From Camarhynchus parvulus (Eukaryota > Chordata > Aves > Passeriformes > Thraupidae), in NCBI RefSeq assembly GCF_901933205.1, contig NC_044573.1:112713702-112777701 (forward strand): 64,000 nucleotides of DNA. The letters run 5' to 3'. Below, piece by piece: positions 44,225 to 56,400 of this stretch. Below the pieces are notes generated by a model, which had not been told where the DNA came from, did no database searches, and was given only the letters and a program-made list of their open reading frames with translations. The position numbers and the translations under genes are program-made. Positions within the stretch are counted from its first letter, which is position 1; every line of letters begins with the position of its first letter.

Positions 44225-44780
44225 CAGGATCTCTGTGGGATTTCTATGGGATCTCTGTGGGATCTCTGTGGGGCTGTGGGGTCTCTGTGGGGTCCTGGTT
44301 CTAGGGTCTGTGGGGTCAGCAGGTTTGGTGCGTGGGATCTCTGTGGGGGTCTCTGTGGGGTCCCTGCAGGATTCCTGTGGGATCTCTGTGAGATTTCTGT
44401 GGGATCACTGCGAGGTCTCTGTGAGATTTCTGTGGGATCTCTGCAGGATTACTGTGGGGGTCTCTGTGGGGTCTCTGTGCAGTCTCTGGAGGATTTTTGT
44501 GGGGTATCTGCAGGGTCTCTGCAGGATTTCTGCAGGGTCTCTGCAGGGTCTCTGCAGGATTTCTGTGGGATCTCTGCAGGGTCTCTGTGGGATTTCTATG
44601 GGATCTCTGCAGGGTCTCAGCAGGGTCTCAGCAGGATCTCTGCGGGGTCTCTGCGGGGTCTCTGCGGGATTTCTATGGGATCTCTGCAGGGTCTCTGCAG
44701 GATTTCTGTGGGATCTCTGCGGGGTCTCTGCGGGGTCTCTGCGGGGTTTCTATGGGATCTCTGCAGGGTCTCTGCAGTCC
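44225..44780. repeat. Minisatellite, 15 bp unit
   Basis: About 37 copies of ggatctctgtggggt and ggatttctgcagggt forms. The unit resembles that at 11818-12635. Confidence 0.95.
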
Positions 44781-45185
44781 CTGAAGGTGTTCCCGGTGCC
44801 GCAGGCTCGGAGGTTGCTCCTGCGATCGAGGGACGTTTCCCCCCTCAGAAGAGGCAGTTCCAGCCCATCCATCACCATCGTGCAACTGTGACCGATCTCC
44901 ACCACCTGGAGCCAGCGCCGGGAGCTGTCCCGAGGCCTCTCCTGCCCCTCAGGCCATTGCATGCACCCTCGGTGTGTTCCCACCCGGCTCAGCCGCTCAG
45001 GCAGGCTTCAAAAACAAAATAACACCTGAAAGGACACTGCTGCTGCCTCTGTGTGCTGCTCCCTCCCAGGGTTCCCCACAGTGCCACTGTCACCCCCAGT
45101 GGGTCACTGCTCCTGCCTCTGGCCCTCCCCGTGCATGGAACAGAGGGGAGCAGCCCCCAGGGTCACCCCTGCACAGAACCTGGGG
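44781..45185. other. Unique sequence
   Basis: Mixed composition with no tandem order (for example tgcgatcgagggacgtttcc, catccatcaccatcgtgcaa). It could be conserved non-coding or untranslated sequence; no coding assignment. Confidence 0.4.
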
Positions 45186-46045
45186 GATTCACCTTACAAA
45201 CCCACCTGGAGCTCCTGCAGTGGGGATTCAGGATTTACAAACCCACCTGGAGCTCCTGCAGTGGGGATTCAGGATTTACAAACCCACCTGGAGCTCCTGC
45301 AGTGGGGATTCAGGATTTACAAACCCACCTGGAGCCCCTGCAGTGGGGATTCACCTTACAAACCCACCTGGAGCTCCTGCAGTGGGGATTCGCCTTACAA
45401 ACCCACCTGGAGCTCCTGCAGTGGGGATTCACTTACAAACCCACCTGGAGCTCCTGCAGTGGGGATTCAGGATTCAGGATTTACAAACCCACCTGGAGCT
45501 CCTGCAGTGGGGATTCGGGATTTACAAACCCACCTGGAGCCCCTGCAGTGGGGATTCAGGATTCAGGATTTACAAACCCACCTGGAGCTCCTGCAGTGGG
45601 GATTCAATTCTTTACAAACCCACCTGGAGCTCCTGCAGTGGGGATTCAGGATTTACAAACCCACCTGGAGCTCCTGCAGTGGGGATTCAGGATTCGGGAT
45701 TTACAAACCCACCTGGAGCTCCTGCAGTGGGGATTCAGGGACCTGGAGCCCCTGCAGTGGATTACAAACCCACCTGGAGCCCCTGCAGTGGGGATTCCGG
45801 ATTTACAAACCCACCTGGAGCCCCTGCAGTGGGGATTCGGGATTTACAAACCCACCTGGAGCTCCTGCAGTGGGGATTCAGGATTTACAAACCCACCTGG
45901 AGCTCCTGCAGTGGGGATTCACACCTGGGGTTCAGCGGGGTTACAAACCACCTGGAGCAGGGGGCCCCACCGGCTCCTGCGGGGGTCAGGTTTACAAACC
46001 ACTGGTGGTGTCAGGATGCAACCCTGGGGCTTGGTTACAAACCGG
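45186..46045. repeat. Minisatellite, 41 bp unit
   Basis: About 19 copies of a unit made of aggatttacaaacccacctg and gagctcctgcagtggggatt; some have a duplicated aggattc. Degenerate copies run to about 46045. Confidence 0.97.
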
Positions 46046-46424
46046 CCTGAGGTCCATTCCAACGGGTGCAGGGAGGACCGGAGCGCAGTGGGACAGGAGG
46101 CGTCTCCTGTGGGAATTAGGGAAAACCACCTGGAGGGCGTGGGGTCAGGTGAACCCCCAGCAGCCTGCAGCTCTGCCCCTCCCCACAGCAGGGACCGGGA
46201 GCAGGGTGGGGCACACGCTCCCGGTGGTGGGATGCAGGGGTGGGGCTGTGGTGGGTCACCAAGCTCTGGTGGTCCCATCCCAAGCAGGGATGGAGGGAGG
46301 AGCACGGCGAGGCCGAGAGGAGCAGCAGCACCAGGAGCTGGGCTCGGTTTGGGTGGAATTTAGGGAAATAAGGGGAGCAGGGGTGGCAGAGACCCCCAAG
46401 CACCCCGGCTCTGCCCCCTCCCCA
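46046..46424. other. Unique sequence with weak 190 bp duplication
   Basis: Two related stretches each end with ctgcccctccccacagcagg or a close variant (46172 and 46412). No gene. Confidence 0.45.
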
Positions 46425-47370
46425 CAGCAGGGACAGGGACAGGGACATTAAACTCCCTGGTGGCCAGGGACAGGGACAGGGATGGAAATGGGGACAAGGA
46501 CAGGGACGGGAATGGGGACAGGGACGGGCATGGGGACAGAGACAGGGATGGGTAGGGATGGGGCAAGTACAGGGATAGGGATGGGGACAAGGGTTGGGGA
46601 TGGGAATGGGGACAAGGACAGGGATAAGGACGGGGATGGCGACAAGGACAGGGATGGGAGCAAGTACAAGGATGGGGATGGGGACAAGGACAGGGATGGG
46701 AATGGGGATAAGGACAGGGATGGGGACAGGGACAGCAATGGGGACAGGGACAGCAATGGGAATGGGGACAAGGACAGAGATGGCAGCAAGGACAGGGATG
46801 GGGAGAGAGATGTGGAGAGGGATGGGGAGAAAGATGGCAATGGGGATAAGGACAGGGATGGCAATGGCAATAAGGACAGAGATGGGGACGAGGACGAGGA
46901 CAGGGATGGGGATGGGGATGGGTTTAAGAATGGGGATGCGGACAGGGACAGGGATGGGAATGGGGATAAGAACAGGGATGGGTTGGGAGGGAGGAGAGGG
47001 ATGGGGAGAGGGATGGGAGATGGAGATGGGAATGAAGACAAGGACAGGGATGGGGACAGGGACAAGGAGAAGGATGGGAGCAAGAACAGGGATGGGGACA
47101 GGGATGGGGATGGGGATGGGGAGAGGGATGGGGACAAGGACAGAGATGGGAAGAGGGATGGGAGATGGAGATGGGAATAAGGACAGGGATGGGGACAGGG
47201 ACAAGGAGAAGGATGGGAGCAAGAATGGGGACAGGGGTGGGGATGGAGATGGGAATAAGGACAGGGATGGGCAGAGGGATGGGAGATGGAGATGGGAATG
47301 GGCATGCAGACAGGAATGGGGGTGGAGATGGGGACAAAGATGGAGAGATGGGGACCAGGACAGAGGCAGG
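46425..47370. repeat. GGGACA/GGGATGG simple-repeat array
   Basis: Purine-rich mixture of gggacagggatggggacaag and gggatgggaatggggataag, 6-12 bp units. The complementary strand is C/T-rich. Long open frames here are artefacts. Confidence 0.96.
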
Positions 47371-47924
47371 GACCACTTCACGTGGGTTTTCAGCTGGGTT
47401 TGCTGCGTTTGGGCGTGCAGCACCTTTGGCTGTGTCATGGGCCCAAGCACAGAAAGTGGGATGTTCTCCTGATGGCCCAGCTGGGGTGGGGACAGCCCCC
47501 GGGAGCTGGGAGTGGCACAGGGGTCAGGCTCTGTCCCCCAGGCAGAGCTGAGAGCGGCTGGGGGGTCTCTCATCACCTCCTGTAGGCAAGGGGTGCCCAC
47601 CTGGGCCCTGCCAGTGGCACTGCCAGGGCAGCCATGGTGGCACCGCAGAGCTGGGACACCCGGGCTTGGGGTGGACAGCCTGGTGGGATCCATCGGGATT
47701 GGAGGGGATGGGAGAGAAGCTGCAGGGCCTCCCCAGCACCCCCGACACCGAGGAGAGCAGGACTGGGGTGCCCAGGGCCCTGTTGTGACACATCACCCAA
47801 GGGTGCCAATTAGGGAGGTAATTAACCCCTTTTTAATTGCCCCCTGGGCTGAACACAGGCTGGGGCCACGGGGCTCACCCCAGCTGCACCCTCCTGATCA
47901 GGATTGCCATTTGCAATTCCCTGG
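47371..47924. other. Unique sequence with an ATTAA-rich island
   Basis: At 47800-47840 the motifs caattagggaggtaattaac and ttttaattgcccc form another TAATTA-type island. No exon recognised. Confidence 0.4.
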
Positions 47925-48830
47925 GGCAAAACCAACCCAAGGAAAATGCACCTGAAAAAACCCACCCAAGGAAAATGCACCTGAAAAAACCCACCCAAGG
48001 AAAATGTACCTGAAAAAACCCAACCCAAGGAAAATGGACCTGAAAAAACCCACCCAAGGAAAATGGACCTGAAAAAACCCACCCAAGGAAAATGCTCCTG
48101 AAAAAAACCAGTCCAAGGAAAATGCACCTGAAAAAACCCACCCAAGAAAAACGCACCTGAAAAACCAACCCAAGGAAAATGCACCTGAAAAAAACCAACC
48201 CAAGGAAAATGCACCTGAAAAAACCCACCCAAGGAAAATGCACCTGAAAAAAACCCAAGGAAAATGCACCTGAAAAAACCAACCCAAGGAAAATGGACCT
48301 GAAAAACCAACCCAAGGAAAATGCTCCTGAAAAAACCAACCCAAGGAAAATGCACCTGAAAAAACCAATCCAAGGAAAATGCACCTGAAAAAACCCACCC
48401 AAGGAAAATGCTCCTGAAAAAAACCCAAGGAAAATGGACCTGAAAAACCAACCCAAGGAAAATGCTCCTGAAAAAACCAACCCAAGGAAAATGCACCTGA
48501 AAAAAACCAACCCAAGGAAAATGGACCTGAAAAAACCAATCCAAGGAAAATGCACCTGAAAAAACCAAACAAGGAAAAATGCTCCTGAAAAAACCCACCC
48601 AAGAAAAATGCACCTGAAAAAAACCCACCCAAGGAAAATGCACTTGAAAAAACCAACCAACCCAAGGAAAATGCACTTGAAAAACCAACCCAAGGAAAAT
48701 GCACCTGAAAAAACCCACCCAAGAAAAACGCACCTGAAAAAACCAACCCAAGGAAAATGCTCCTGAAAAACCAACCCAAGGAAAATGCTCCTAAAAAACC
48801 AACCCAAGGAAAACGCACCTGAAAGTGCTT
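47925..48830. repeat. Minisatellite, about 29 bp unit
   Basis: About 31 copies of aaggaaaatgcacctgaaaa plus aacccaccc; variants ctcctg, ggacctg and accaaccc. Confidence 0.98.
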
Positions 48831-48899
48831 ACCCAGGGCAGCCCTGGGGCAGAGCTGTGTCCCTGTCCCTGTGCAGGCACCCTCGGGTCAATGCCAGGA

Positions 48900-49160
48900 C
48901 AGGGACACCCCCATTGCCACAGGGCACAGAATGGGGACAGGTTAATGACGGACAGGTTAATGACGGACAGGGACACCCCCATTGCCACAGGGCACGGAAT
49001 GGGGACAGGTTAATGACGGGACAGGTTAATGACGGGACAGGTTAATGACGGGACAGGGACATGCCAATTGCCATGGGACAGGAATGGGGACAGGTTAATG
49101 ACGGGACAGGTTAATGACGGGACAGGAACATGCCAATTGCCATGGGACAGGAATGGGGAC
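48900..49160. repeat. Compound minisatellite, 17 bp unit within about 75 bp blocks
   Basis: gacaggttaatgacggga repeats combined with attgccatgggacaggaatg or attgccacagggcac. Confidence 0.95.
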
Positions 49161-49299
49161 AGGAGCCACATGGGGTCCCACAGCAGCTGCTCTGTGCGTG
49201 GCACACACAAGGACAGGGCTGGCTGTGGCCACTCCAGGCTCCCCAAGCCCTGGCAGTGCCCACACAGCCGGGGTGTCCCTGGGGCTCACGACTGTCCCC

Positions 49300-49890
49300 A
49301 TGAGCAGACTGTCCCCAGGGTCAGCTGTCCCAGGATATGTCCCCGGTTCAGGATTCCTGCAGGCTGTCCCCAGGTCAGGAGTGTGGGACTGTCCCCATGA
49401 GCAGGGCTGTCCCCAGGAGCAGGACTGTCCCCAGGAGCAGGACTGTCCCCAGGATCAGGACTGTCCCAGGATCAGGACTGTCCCCAGGAGCAGGACTGTC
49501 CCAGGTTCAGGACTGTCCCCAGGTCAGGACTGTCCCAGGATCAGGACTGTCCCCGGATCAGGACTGTCCCCAGGATCAGGACTGTCCCAGGTTCAGGACT
49601 GTCCCCATGAGCAGGACTGTCCCCGGATCAGGACTGTCCCAGGATCAGGACTGTCCCCAGGATCAGGACTGTCCCCAGGACCAGGACTGTCCCCGGGTGC
49701 AGGACTGTCCCCAGGTTCAGGACTGTCCCCAGGAGCAGGACTGTCCCCAGGATCAGGACTGTCCCCAGGAGCAGGACTGTCCCCAGGATCAGGACTGTCA
49801 CTGGATCAGGACTGTCCCAGGTTCAGGACTGTCCCCAGGTTCAGGACTGTCCCCAGGTTCAGGACTGTCCCCATGAGCAGGACTGTCCCC
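49300..49890. repeat. Minisatellite, 17-18 bp unit
   Basis: About 32 copies of ctgtccccaggatcagga; variants gagcagga, gttcagga and ccatgagc. Confidence 0.98.
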
Positions 49891-50240
49891 GGGAGCGGCT
49901 GGCCAGCCGCAGCCGATGCCGTAATCCCGGGGAACGACTCCCGCGGCAGCCTGTGAGCAGGGAGCCATGTTCTGTCACCCGCCAAATATTTAATAACTCC
50001 ATCTCCTCCCCGCGGGGTGCCTTGTCCCCTGGCCATGTGGCAGAGGCAGGATTTGGTGGGAAAAGGGCAGCGAGGGTTCCCTGGGAAGCGCGGCTCGGGG
50101 CGGGAGCAGCTGCGGGAGCCGGAGATCCCGCATTGGTCATGGCCGCGGTCACCGCACAGAGCGCGCAGTGTTCGGCACGGCACAGCTGCCAGATGTGCTC
50201 CTCCCCCCGCACAGCCGCACATCTGGCCGGGGAGAGCGGG
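49891..50240. promoter_or_regulatory. CpG-rich unique stretch
   Basis: cggctggccagccgcagccg, gcgcggctcggggcgggagc and ggccgcggtcaccgcacaga, with an AT segment (caaatatttaataactccat) inside. Possible CpG island or conserved element; no exon recognised. Confidence 0.35.
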
Positions 50241-50570
50241 ATCGGGGGCATCAGGGTGGTGACAGAACCCTCAGTGCCTGCGGGGACACCCCGGGCCTGG
50301 GGACATCAGGGTGGTGACAGAACCCTCAGTGCCTGGGGGACACCCCGGGCCCGGGGACATCAGGGTGGTGACAGAACCCTCAGTGCCTGCGGGCTCGGGG
50401 ACATCAAGGTGCTGACAGAACCCCCAGTGCTGTGGGCTCGGGGACATCAGGGTGGTGACAGAACCCTCAGTGCCTGGGGGACACCCCGGGCCTGGGGACA
50501 TCAGGGTGGTGACAGAACCCCCAGTGCCTGTGGGCATCAAGGTGGTGACACTCCCAGCAGAACCCCCAGC
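50241..50570. repeat. Minisatellite, about 54 bp unit
   Basis: About six copies with ggggacatcagggtggtgac, agaaccctcagtgcctgggg and gacaccccgggcc. Confidence 0.95.
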
Positions 50571-51429
50571 ACGCCTCGGGCTCGGTGTCACCGCTGCCAC
50601 CCCGGTCTCGGTGTCACCGCCGCCGCCCCGGACACGGAGCCGCCGCTGGGCCCCACCCGGCCCCGGCCCGGGGGCAGACGGGTCCCAGCCGGTCCCGGCT
50701 CCCCGGGTGATGCCCGGCACCCCCCGGCAGCTCCAGCAGCGGTGCCCGGCACCCGGAGCCTCCCCCAGCGCTCCCGGCAGGAACCTCGCCCCTGGCAACC
50801 CGCGGGGTCCCGCGCAGGGGCGGCCGCAGCCCCGGTTTGGCACGGCCCGGAGCCCTTCCCGGAGCTCCCTTGGGTTTTGGGTTAAACATCCTGGGGGAAG
50901 ATCCGGAGCCCTCCCGAGCCGGGCAGGGCCGGGACGGGACGGGACGGGCAGGGCAGGGCAGGGCAGGGCAGGGACGGGACGGGCAGGGCAGGGCAGGGCA
51001 GGGCCGGGAGAGGCAGGGCAGGGCCCGCGGGCTGAGCGCTGTCGTGTACCCGGCTCTGCCGCCGTGGCACCCCCGAGACACCCCCACGCCTCCCAGCCGT
51101 GCCCACCCGTGCCCAGCAACGCGCTGGGGGCCGCCTGCCCTGTCCCCTCTGTCCCCTCTGTCCCCACCCGCGGCCCTGCCAGGCTCCCTTTGGGGACACG
51201 AAGCCGCCGCGGTGCCGGAGGGCTCTGGGGGGGCCCGCGGTGAGGGTCCCAAAGCCGCCCTGTCCCCTCCCACGGGGCCGGGGGGCTGTGCGGGCTCGGC
51301 CACGCCCGGGCTCCCTGCCCGCTGTCCCTGCCCGCTGCTCGTCCCGAGCCCGTAACCCTTTCACACCTCATTAGAGCCGTAATTAATCCCGATTATTCGC
51401 AGCTGCCGGGGGAGCGGCGGCTCCCGCTC
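50571..51429. promoter_or_regulatory. CpG-rich region with a GGGCA repeat and a TAATTA island
   Basis: CpG-dense from 50570 to about 51350; a gggca/gggac pentamer repeat at 50925-51030; then ctcattagagccgtaattaa tcccgattattcgcag at 51368-51403. Might be a CpG island, but no splice sites or coding exon can be supported. Confidence 0.35.
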
Positions 51430-51665
51430 AGCCCCACGGAGACCCCAGGAGCCCCATGGACACCCCAGGAACCCCATGGAGACCCCAGGGTCTGGTACAA
51501 CCCACGGAGACCCCAGGAGCCCCATGGACACCCCAGGAACCCCACAGAGACCCTGAAGACCCCAAGTGCCCCATGGAGAGCCCCAGAAGCTCAAGCACCC
51601 CAGGGAGAGCAGGGGGACCCCAAACACCCCATGGAGACCCCAGGATCTCTGTGCACCCCAAAGCG
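51430..51665. repeat. Minisatellite, about 20 bp unit
   Basis: gagaccccaggagccccatg and gacaccccaggaaccccatg alternate; about ten copies. Confidence 0.93.
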
Positions 51666-51744
51666 CCTTTAGGGACCCCACTGGCCTGGGGAGAAGGCCG
51701 GCCCCAGCTGGCCCCGTGCCCATGCGGCTCCAGCCCCGGGGCAG

Positions 51745-51855
51745 GGGGACACGGCTGGGGACACGGCTGGGGACACGGCTGGGGACACACCAGGGGACAC
51801 GGATGGGGGCACAGATGGGGACACACCAGGGGACACGGCCGGGGACACCCGGTGT
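51745..51855. repeat. 12-17 bp tandem repeat
   Basis: ggggacacggct and ggggacacaccagg units. Confidence 0.93.
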
Positions 51856-52320
51856 CCCCCCACACGGGCCGGGGCCTCGGGTCAGCGCCAGACCCCGGGG
51901 CTGCTCCCTGCGCTCCCCGGATCGCTCCCTTCATTGCTGACCCCCCTGCCCTTCATCCCAGCCTCCTCCTCCTCCTGCTGCTGCCCACCGGTGGCACAGG
52001 TGACGCGGTGTGGCCGCAGGTGCGGGAGCCCCAGGCTGTGCCCCCGCCGTGCCCACCGCTGCCCGCACCGCAGCTCCGTGTGACACTCCGTGTGACACTC
52101 GCCGTGTCCCCAGGGACAGGGCACCGCCCGCCACGCGCCCCCGGTGCCACCGGCGCTCCCACAGCCCCGCGGCGTGGCAGGGGTGGCACGGGCCCCGCTG
52201 GCACCTGGGGACACCGAGCGCCTGGCAGGATCGGGGTGCCCGCGGTGCCCGCCGTGCCCGGGCTGCGGCCGCGCTTGCATAACCGGGAGCGCTCGGAGCT
52301 GGAAACCAGGTCAGGCGGGA
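51856..52320. other. CpG-rich unique sequence
   Basis: Includes ctcctcctcctcctgctgctgcc (51964-51986). No exon recognised. Confidence 0.4.
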
Positions 52321-52970
52321 GGGGCAGCGGGGACAGCGGGGACAGCGGGGACAGCGGGGACAGCGGGGACAGCGGGCACAGCGGGGACAGCGGGCGCAGC
52401 GGGGACAGCGGGCACAGCGGGGACAGCGGGCACAGCGGGGACAGCGGGGACAGCGGGGACAGCGGGCACAGCGGGCACGGCGGGACAGCGGGGACAGCAG
52501 GGACAGCGGGGACAGCGGGGACAGCGGGCATGGCGGGCACAGCGGGGACAGCGGGGACAGCGGGCACAGCGGGGACAGCGGGCACGGCGGGCACAGCGGG
52601 GACAGCGGGGACAGCGGGGACAGCGGGGACAGCGGGGACAGCGGGCGCACGGCGGGGACAGCGGGGACAGCGGGGACAGCGGGGACAGCGGGGACAGCGG
52701 GCACAGCGGGGACAGCGGGCACAGCGGGCACAGCGGGTGGCGGGCACAGCGGGGACAGCGGGCACGACAGCGGGCGCAGCGGGACAGCGGGGACAGCGGG
52801 GACAGCGGGGACAGCGGGCACAGCGGGCACAGCGGGGACAGCGGACAGCGGGGACAGCGGGCACAGCGGGCACGGCGGGGACAGCGGGGACAGCGGGGAC
52901 AGCGGGCACAGCGGGGACAGCGGGCACGGCGGGGACAGCGGGCACAGCGGGCACGGCCGCGCACTGCGGG
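52321..52970. repeat. CpG-containing satellite, 9 bp unit
   Basis: About 70 copies of ggggacagc and gggcacagc; each unit junction is a CpG (agCGgg). A few copies are truncated, which shifts the register. Long GDS/GTA/GQR-type frames are artefacts. Confidence 0.98.
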
Positions 52971-53039
52971 CTCCCGGGGACAGGGGGCACCGGGCAAGCG
53001 GGACGCGCAGCGGGCACGGCCGCAGCTGGACAGCGGAAC

Positions 53040-53525
53040 CGGGGACAGGCACCGGGACAGCGGAACGCGCACATGGCGCCGGGAGTAGAACCGGGACACG
53101 GAACGGGGAGATGGCACCGGGACCTGGCACCGGGACCTGGCACCGGGACATGGCACCGAGAGTGGCACCGGGACATGGAACTGGGAGTGGCACCAGGACA
53201 CGGCACCAGGACATGGAACCGGGACATGACACCGGGACACGGAACCGGGACATGACACCGGGAGTGACACCGGGACACAGCACTGGGACATAGAACCAGG
53301 AGTGGCACCGGGATGTGGCACCAGGACACGGCACCGGGACATGGCACCCGGGAGTGGCACTGGGACAGCAAACCAGGAGTGGCACAGGACACGACACTGC
53401 AAGTGGCACCAGGGGTGGCACTGGGACAGCAAACCAGGACATGGCACCAGGACACGGCACCAGGACACGGCACCAGGGGTGGCACCGGGACATGGCACCA
53501 GGACACGGCACCAGGACCTTGCCCA
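53040..53525. repeat. Minisatellite, 13 bp unit
   Basis: caccgggacatgg, aaccgggacatga, caccaggacacgg and accgggagtggc forms, about 36 copies. Confidence 0.96.
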
Positions 53526-53884
53526 GCAGTGGCAGTGCCAGCAGCTCAGGGGCCCTGGGACCACTGTGTCACCACAGCTGCGTCTCTCGGGATCCCTCTG
53601 GCCGTGGGACCGTCACAGCCGTGTCCCCTCGGTCACCTGAGCCATGGTGGCACCATGCCTGGGTCCCTTGGTGTTCCCCCGATGAGGGTGGCATCACACC
53701 TGTGTCCCTTGGTGTCCCCCAGGCCGTGGGTGCCATGACTCCTGCATCCCTTGGGGTCACCGTCCCTTGGCCACCGCCGCTGCCACCCTCAGTGCCCCAT
53801 GGCACCGCTCAGCTTGGCAGCCGTGTCCCCACAGCCGTGTCCCCAGGGCCTGGCACAGGTGCCCAGGGAGGGTCACCCCCATCC
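53526..53884. repeat. Weak repeat, about 50 bp unit
   Basis: Diverged copies of ggtggcatcacacctgtgtc and ccttggtgtcccccag at 53645-53765; otherwise unassigned. Confidence 0.6.
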
Positions 53885-54967
53885 TGGCACACGGTGACAC
53901 TGCCAGCACACGGTGACACTGCCAGCACACAGTGACATCCTGGCACACGGTGACAGTGCCCAGCACACGGTGACACTGGCACACGGTGACAGTGCCCGGC
54001 ACACGGTGACACTGCCAGCACACGGTGACACTGCCAGCACACAGTGCCACCCTGGCACACGGTGACACTGCCAGCACACGGTGACACTGCCTGGCACACG
54101 GTGACAGTGCCCAGCACACGGTGACACTGCCAGCACACGGTGACACCCTGGCACACGGTGACATTGCCTGGCACATGGTGACACCCTGGCACACGGTGAC
54201 ACTGCCAGCACACGGTGACACCCTGGCACATGGTGACACCTTGGCACACAGTGACACTGCCTGGCACACAGTGACATCCTGGCACACAGTGACACTGCCA
54301 GCACACGGTGACACCCTGGCACACGGTGACACCTTGGCACACGGTGACATTGCCCAACACACAGTGCCACCCTGGCACACGGTGACACTGCCAGCACACA
54401 GTGACATCCTGGCACACGGTGACAGTGCCCAGCACATGGTGACACTGCCAGCACACAGTGACACTGCCTGGCACACGGTGACACTGCCAGCACACGGTGC
54501 CACCCTGGCACACAGTGACACTGCCAGCACACGGTGACACTGCCAGCACACGGTGACACCTGGGCACACGGTGACACTGCCAGCACACGGTGACACTGCC
54601 TGGCACACGGTGACACCCTGGCACACGGTGACATTGCCCAACACACAGTGACACCCTGGCACACGGTGACACTGCCAGCACACGGTGACACTGCCTGGCA
54701 CACGGTGACACCCTGGCACACGGTGACATTGCCCAACACACAGTGACACCCTGGCACACGGTGACACTGCCTGGCACACGGTGACACCCTGGCACACGGT
54801 GACACTGCCTGGCACACGGTGACAGTGCCAGCACACAGTGACACCCTGGCACATGGTGACAGTGCCCAGCACACGGTGACACTGCCAGCACACGGTGGCA
54901 CCCTGGCACACGGTGCCACCCTGGCACACGGTGCCACCCTGGCACACGGTGACAGTGCCACACGGTG
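53885..54967. repeat. Minisatellite, about 19 bp unit
   Basis: About 57 copies built from cacacggtgacactgccag, with ctggcacacggtgacaccctg and tgcccagcacac variants. Higher-order patterns recur (54560-54650 and 54650-54740 nearly identical). Confidence 0.98.
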
Positions 54968-55057
54968 TCACCAGCCCGGTTTAATCTGGAGCCGCCCCCC
55001 AGGCATGGTTAATTAATCCTAAATTAATCCCGTCCCGCCCCCAGGGACCTGCCCTGC
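54968..55057. promoter_or_regulatory. TTAATTAAT island
   Basis: ggtttaatctggagccg and catggttaattaatcctaaattaatcccgtcc sit between two satellites; possible remnant of conserved non-coding DNA. Confidence 0.3.
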
Positions 55058-55480
55058 CCTGGCAGCTGTCACCGTGTCACCGTGTCACCCTGTGTGTCAC
55101 CGTGTGTGTCACCCTGTGTGTCACCCTGTGTGTGTCACCGTGTCACCCTGTGTGTCACCGTGTCACCGTGTGTGTCACCCTGTGTGTCACCCTGTGTGCC
55201 ACCGTGTCACTGTGTCACCCTGTGTGTCACCATGTGTGTCACCCTGTGTGCCACCGTGTCACCGTGTGTGTCACCGTGTGTGTCACCGTGTGTGTCACCC
55301 TGTGTGTCACCGTGTCACCCTGTGTGTCACCATGTGTGTCACCCTGTGTGCCACCGTGTCACCGTGTCACCCTGTGTGTCACCATGTGTGCCACCGTGTC
55401 ACCGTGTGTGTCACCCTGTGTGTCACCCTGTGTGTCACCGTGTGTGTCACCCTGTGTGCCACCGTGTCACCTCACTGCAG
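55058..55480. repeat. Minisatellite, 12 bp unit
   Basis: About 34 copies of gtgtgtcaccct with gtgtcaccgt and gtgccaccgt variants. Confidence 0.98.
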
Positions 55481-55644
55481 TGACAGGGCTGGGCTGGGGG
55501 GGTCCCAGCCGGGGGAGCCCAGGGACACCCCGGGGGACGGCAGCAGCGGTGGCAGGGGACACTGCCTGGGGACAGCAGGGGACACGTCCTGCCGGCGAGG
55601 GGGACACGGCTGGGGCTGAGCTGCTCGGGGGCACGGCGGCTCTG

Positions 55645-55868
55645 GGGACATGGGGACACCATGGGGACACCATGGGGACAGCACGGGGACACCATGGGGA
55701 CACCATGGGGACACCACGGGGACACCATGGGGACACCAAGGGGACACCATGGGGACACCACGGGGACACCACGGGGACAGCATGGGGACACCACGGGGAC
55801 ACCATGGGGACAGCACGGGGACACCATGGGGACACCACAGGGACACCACGGGGACACCGTGGGGACAG
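55645..55868. repeat. Minisatellite, 12 bp unit
   Basis: About 19 copies of ggggacaccatg, variants ccacg, gcacg and caagg. Confidence 0.97.
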
Positions 55869-55908
55869 CAGGGCCGGCTGGGGAAGGTGGATGAGCCAGG
55901 GGCAGCCT

Positions 55909-55942
55909 CCTCCTCCTCCTCCTCCTCCTCCTCCTCCTCCTC
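55909..55942. repeat. (CCT)n trinucleotide repeat
   Basis: About 11 cct units. Confidence 0.97.
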
Positions 55943-55969
55943 TGCCCAGTCCAGCCCAGTGTGGGGCTG

Positions 55970-56400
55970 GTCCCCAGCAGGGGATCTGGGGTAGATCCCA
56001 ATCCCTGCCCAATCCTAATCCCTGCCCATGCGCATGGGATCCCCAATCCAGCATGGGTATAATCCCAGTCCCAGCCCAATCCCTGCCCATGGGATTTGAG
56101 GGTCCCTCCCAATCCCGCCCATGTTTGGGTCTATCCCAGCCCAGCTCAGTGACCCCCATGGGATCTGGGGTAGTCCCAATCCCTTACGGGGTGCCGTGGT
56201 TGGGGGTCAGTCCCAATCCCACCGGCCTGCCTATGTGATTTGAGGGTCCCAATCCCAGTCACCGGGAGCCTGCCGTTGATTTGGGGATCCGTCCATCCCA
56301 CCGGGGCCTGCCTGTGTGATTTGGGGGATCAGTCCCAATCCCATCTCACCGGGAGCCTGCCTGTGTGATTTGGGGGATCAGTCCCAGTGCCCTGCCCCTT
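55970..56400. repeat. Degenerate repeat, about 60-75 bp unit
   Basis: Repeated gatttgggggatcagtccca, atcccaccggggcctgcctg and tgtgtgattt pieces, best seen at 56205-56385. Confidence 0.8.

Noticed and set aside
45051..46451. 466-codon frame with YKPTWSSCSGDSGF-type repeats
   Set aside because: A 41-bp unit read in three frames; all three are open equally, which argues against selection on protein.
46424..47400. Frame with many DRDGDGDKD repeats that could suggest a calcium-binding protein
   Set aside because: Simple GGGACA/GGGATGG repeat; no EF-hand or RTX spacing and no gene structure.
51456..53511. Frames of 520-600 codons on both strands
   Set aside because: Produced by the 9-bp CpG satellite and its neighbours; low-complexity GTA, GDS and PAV runs only.
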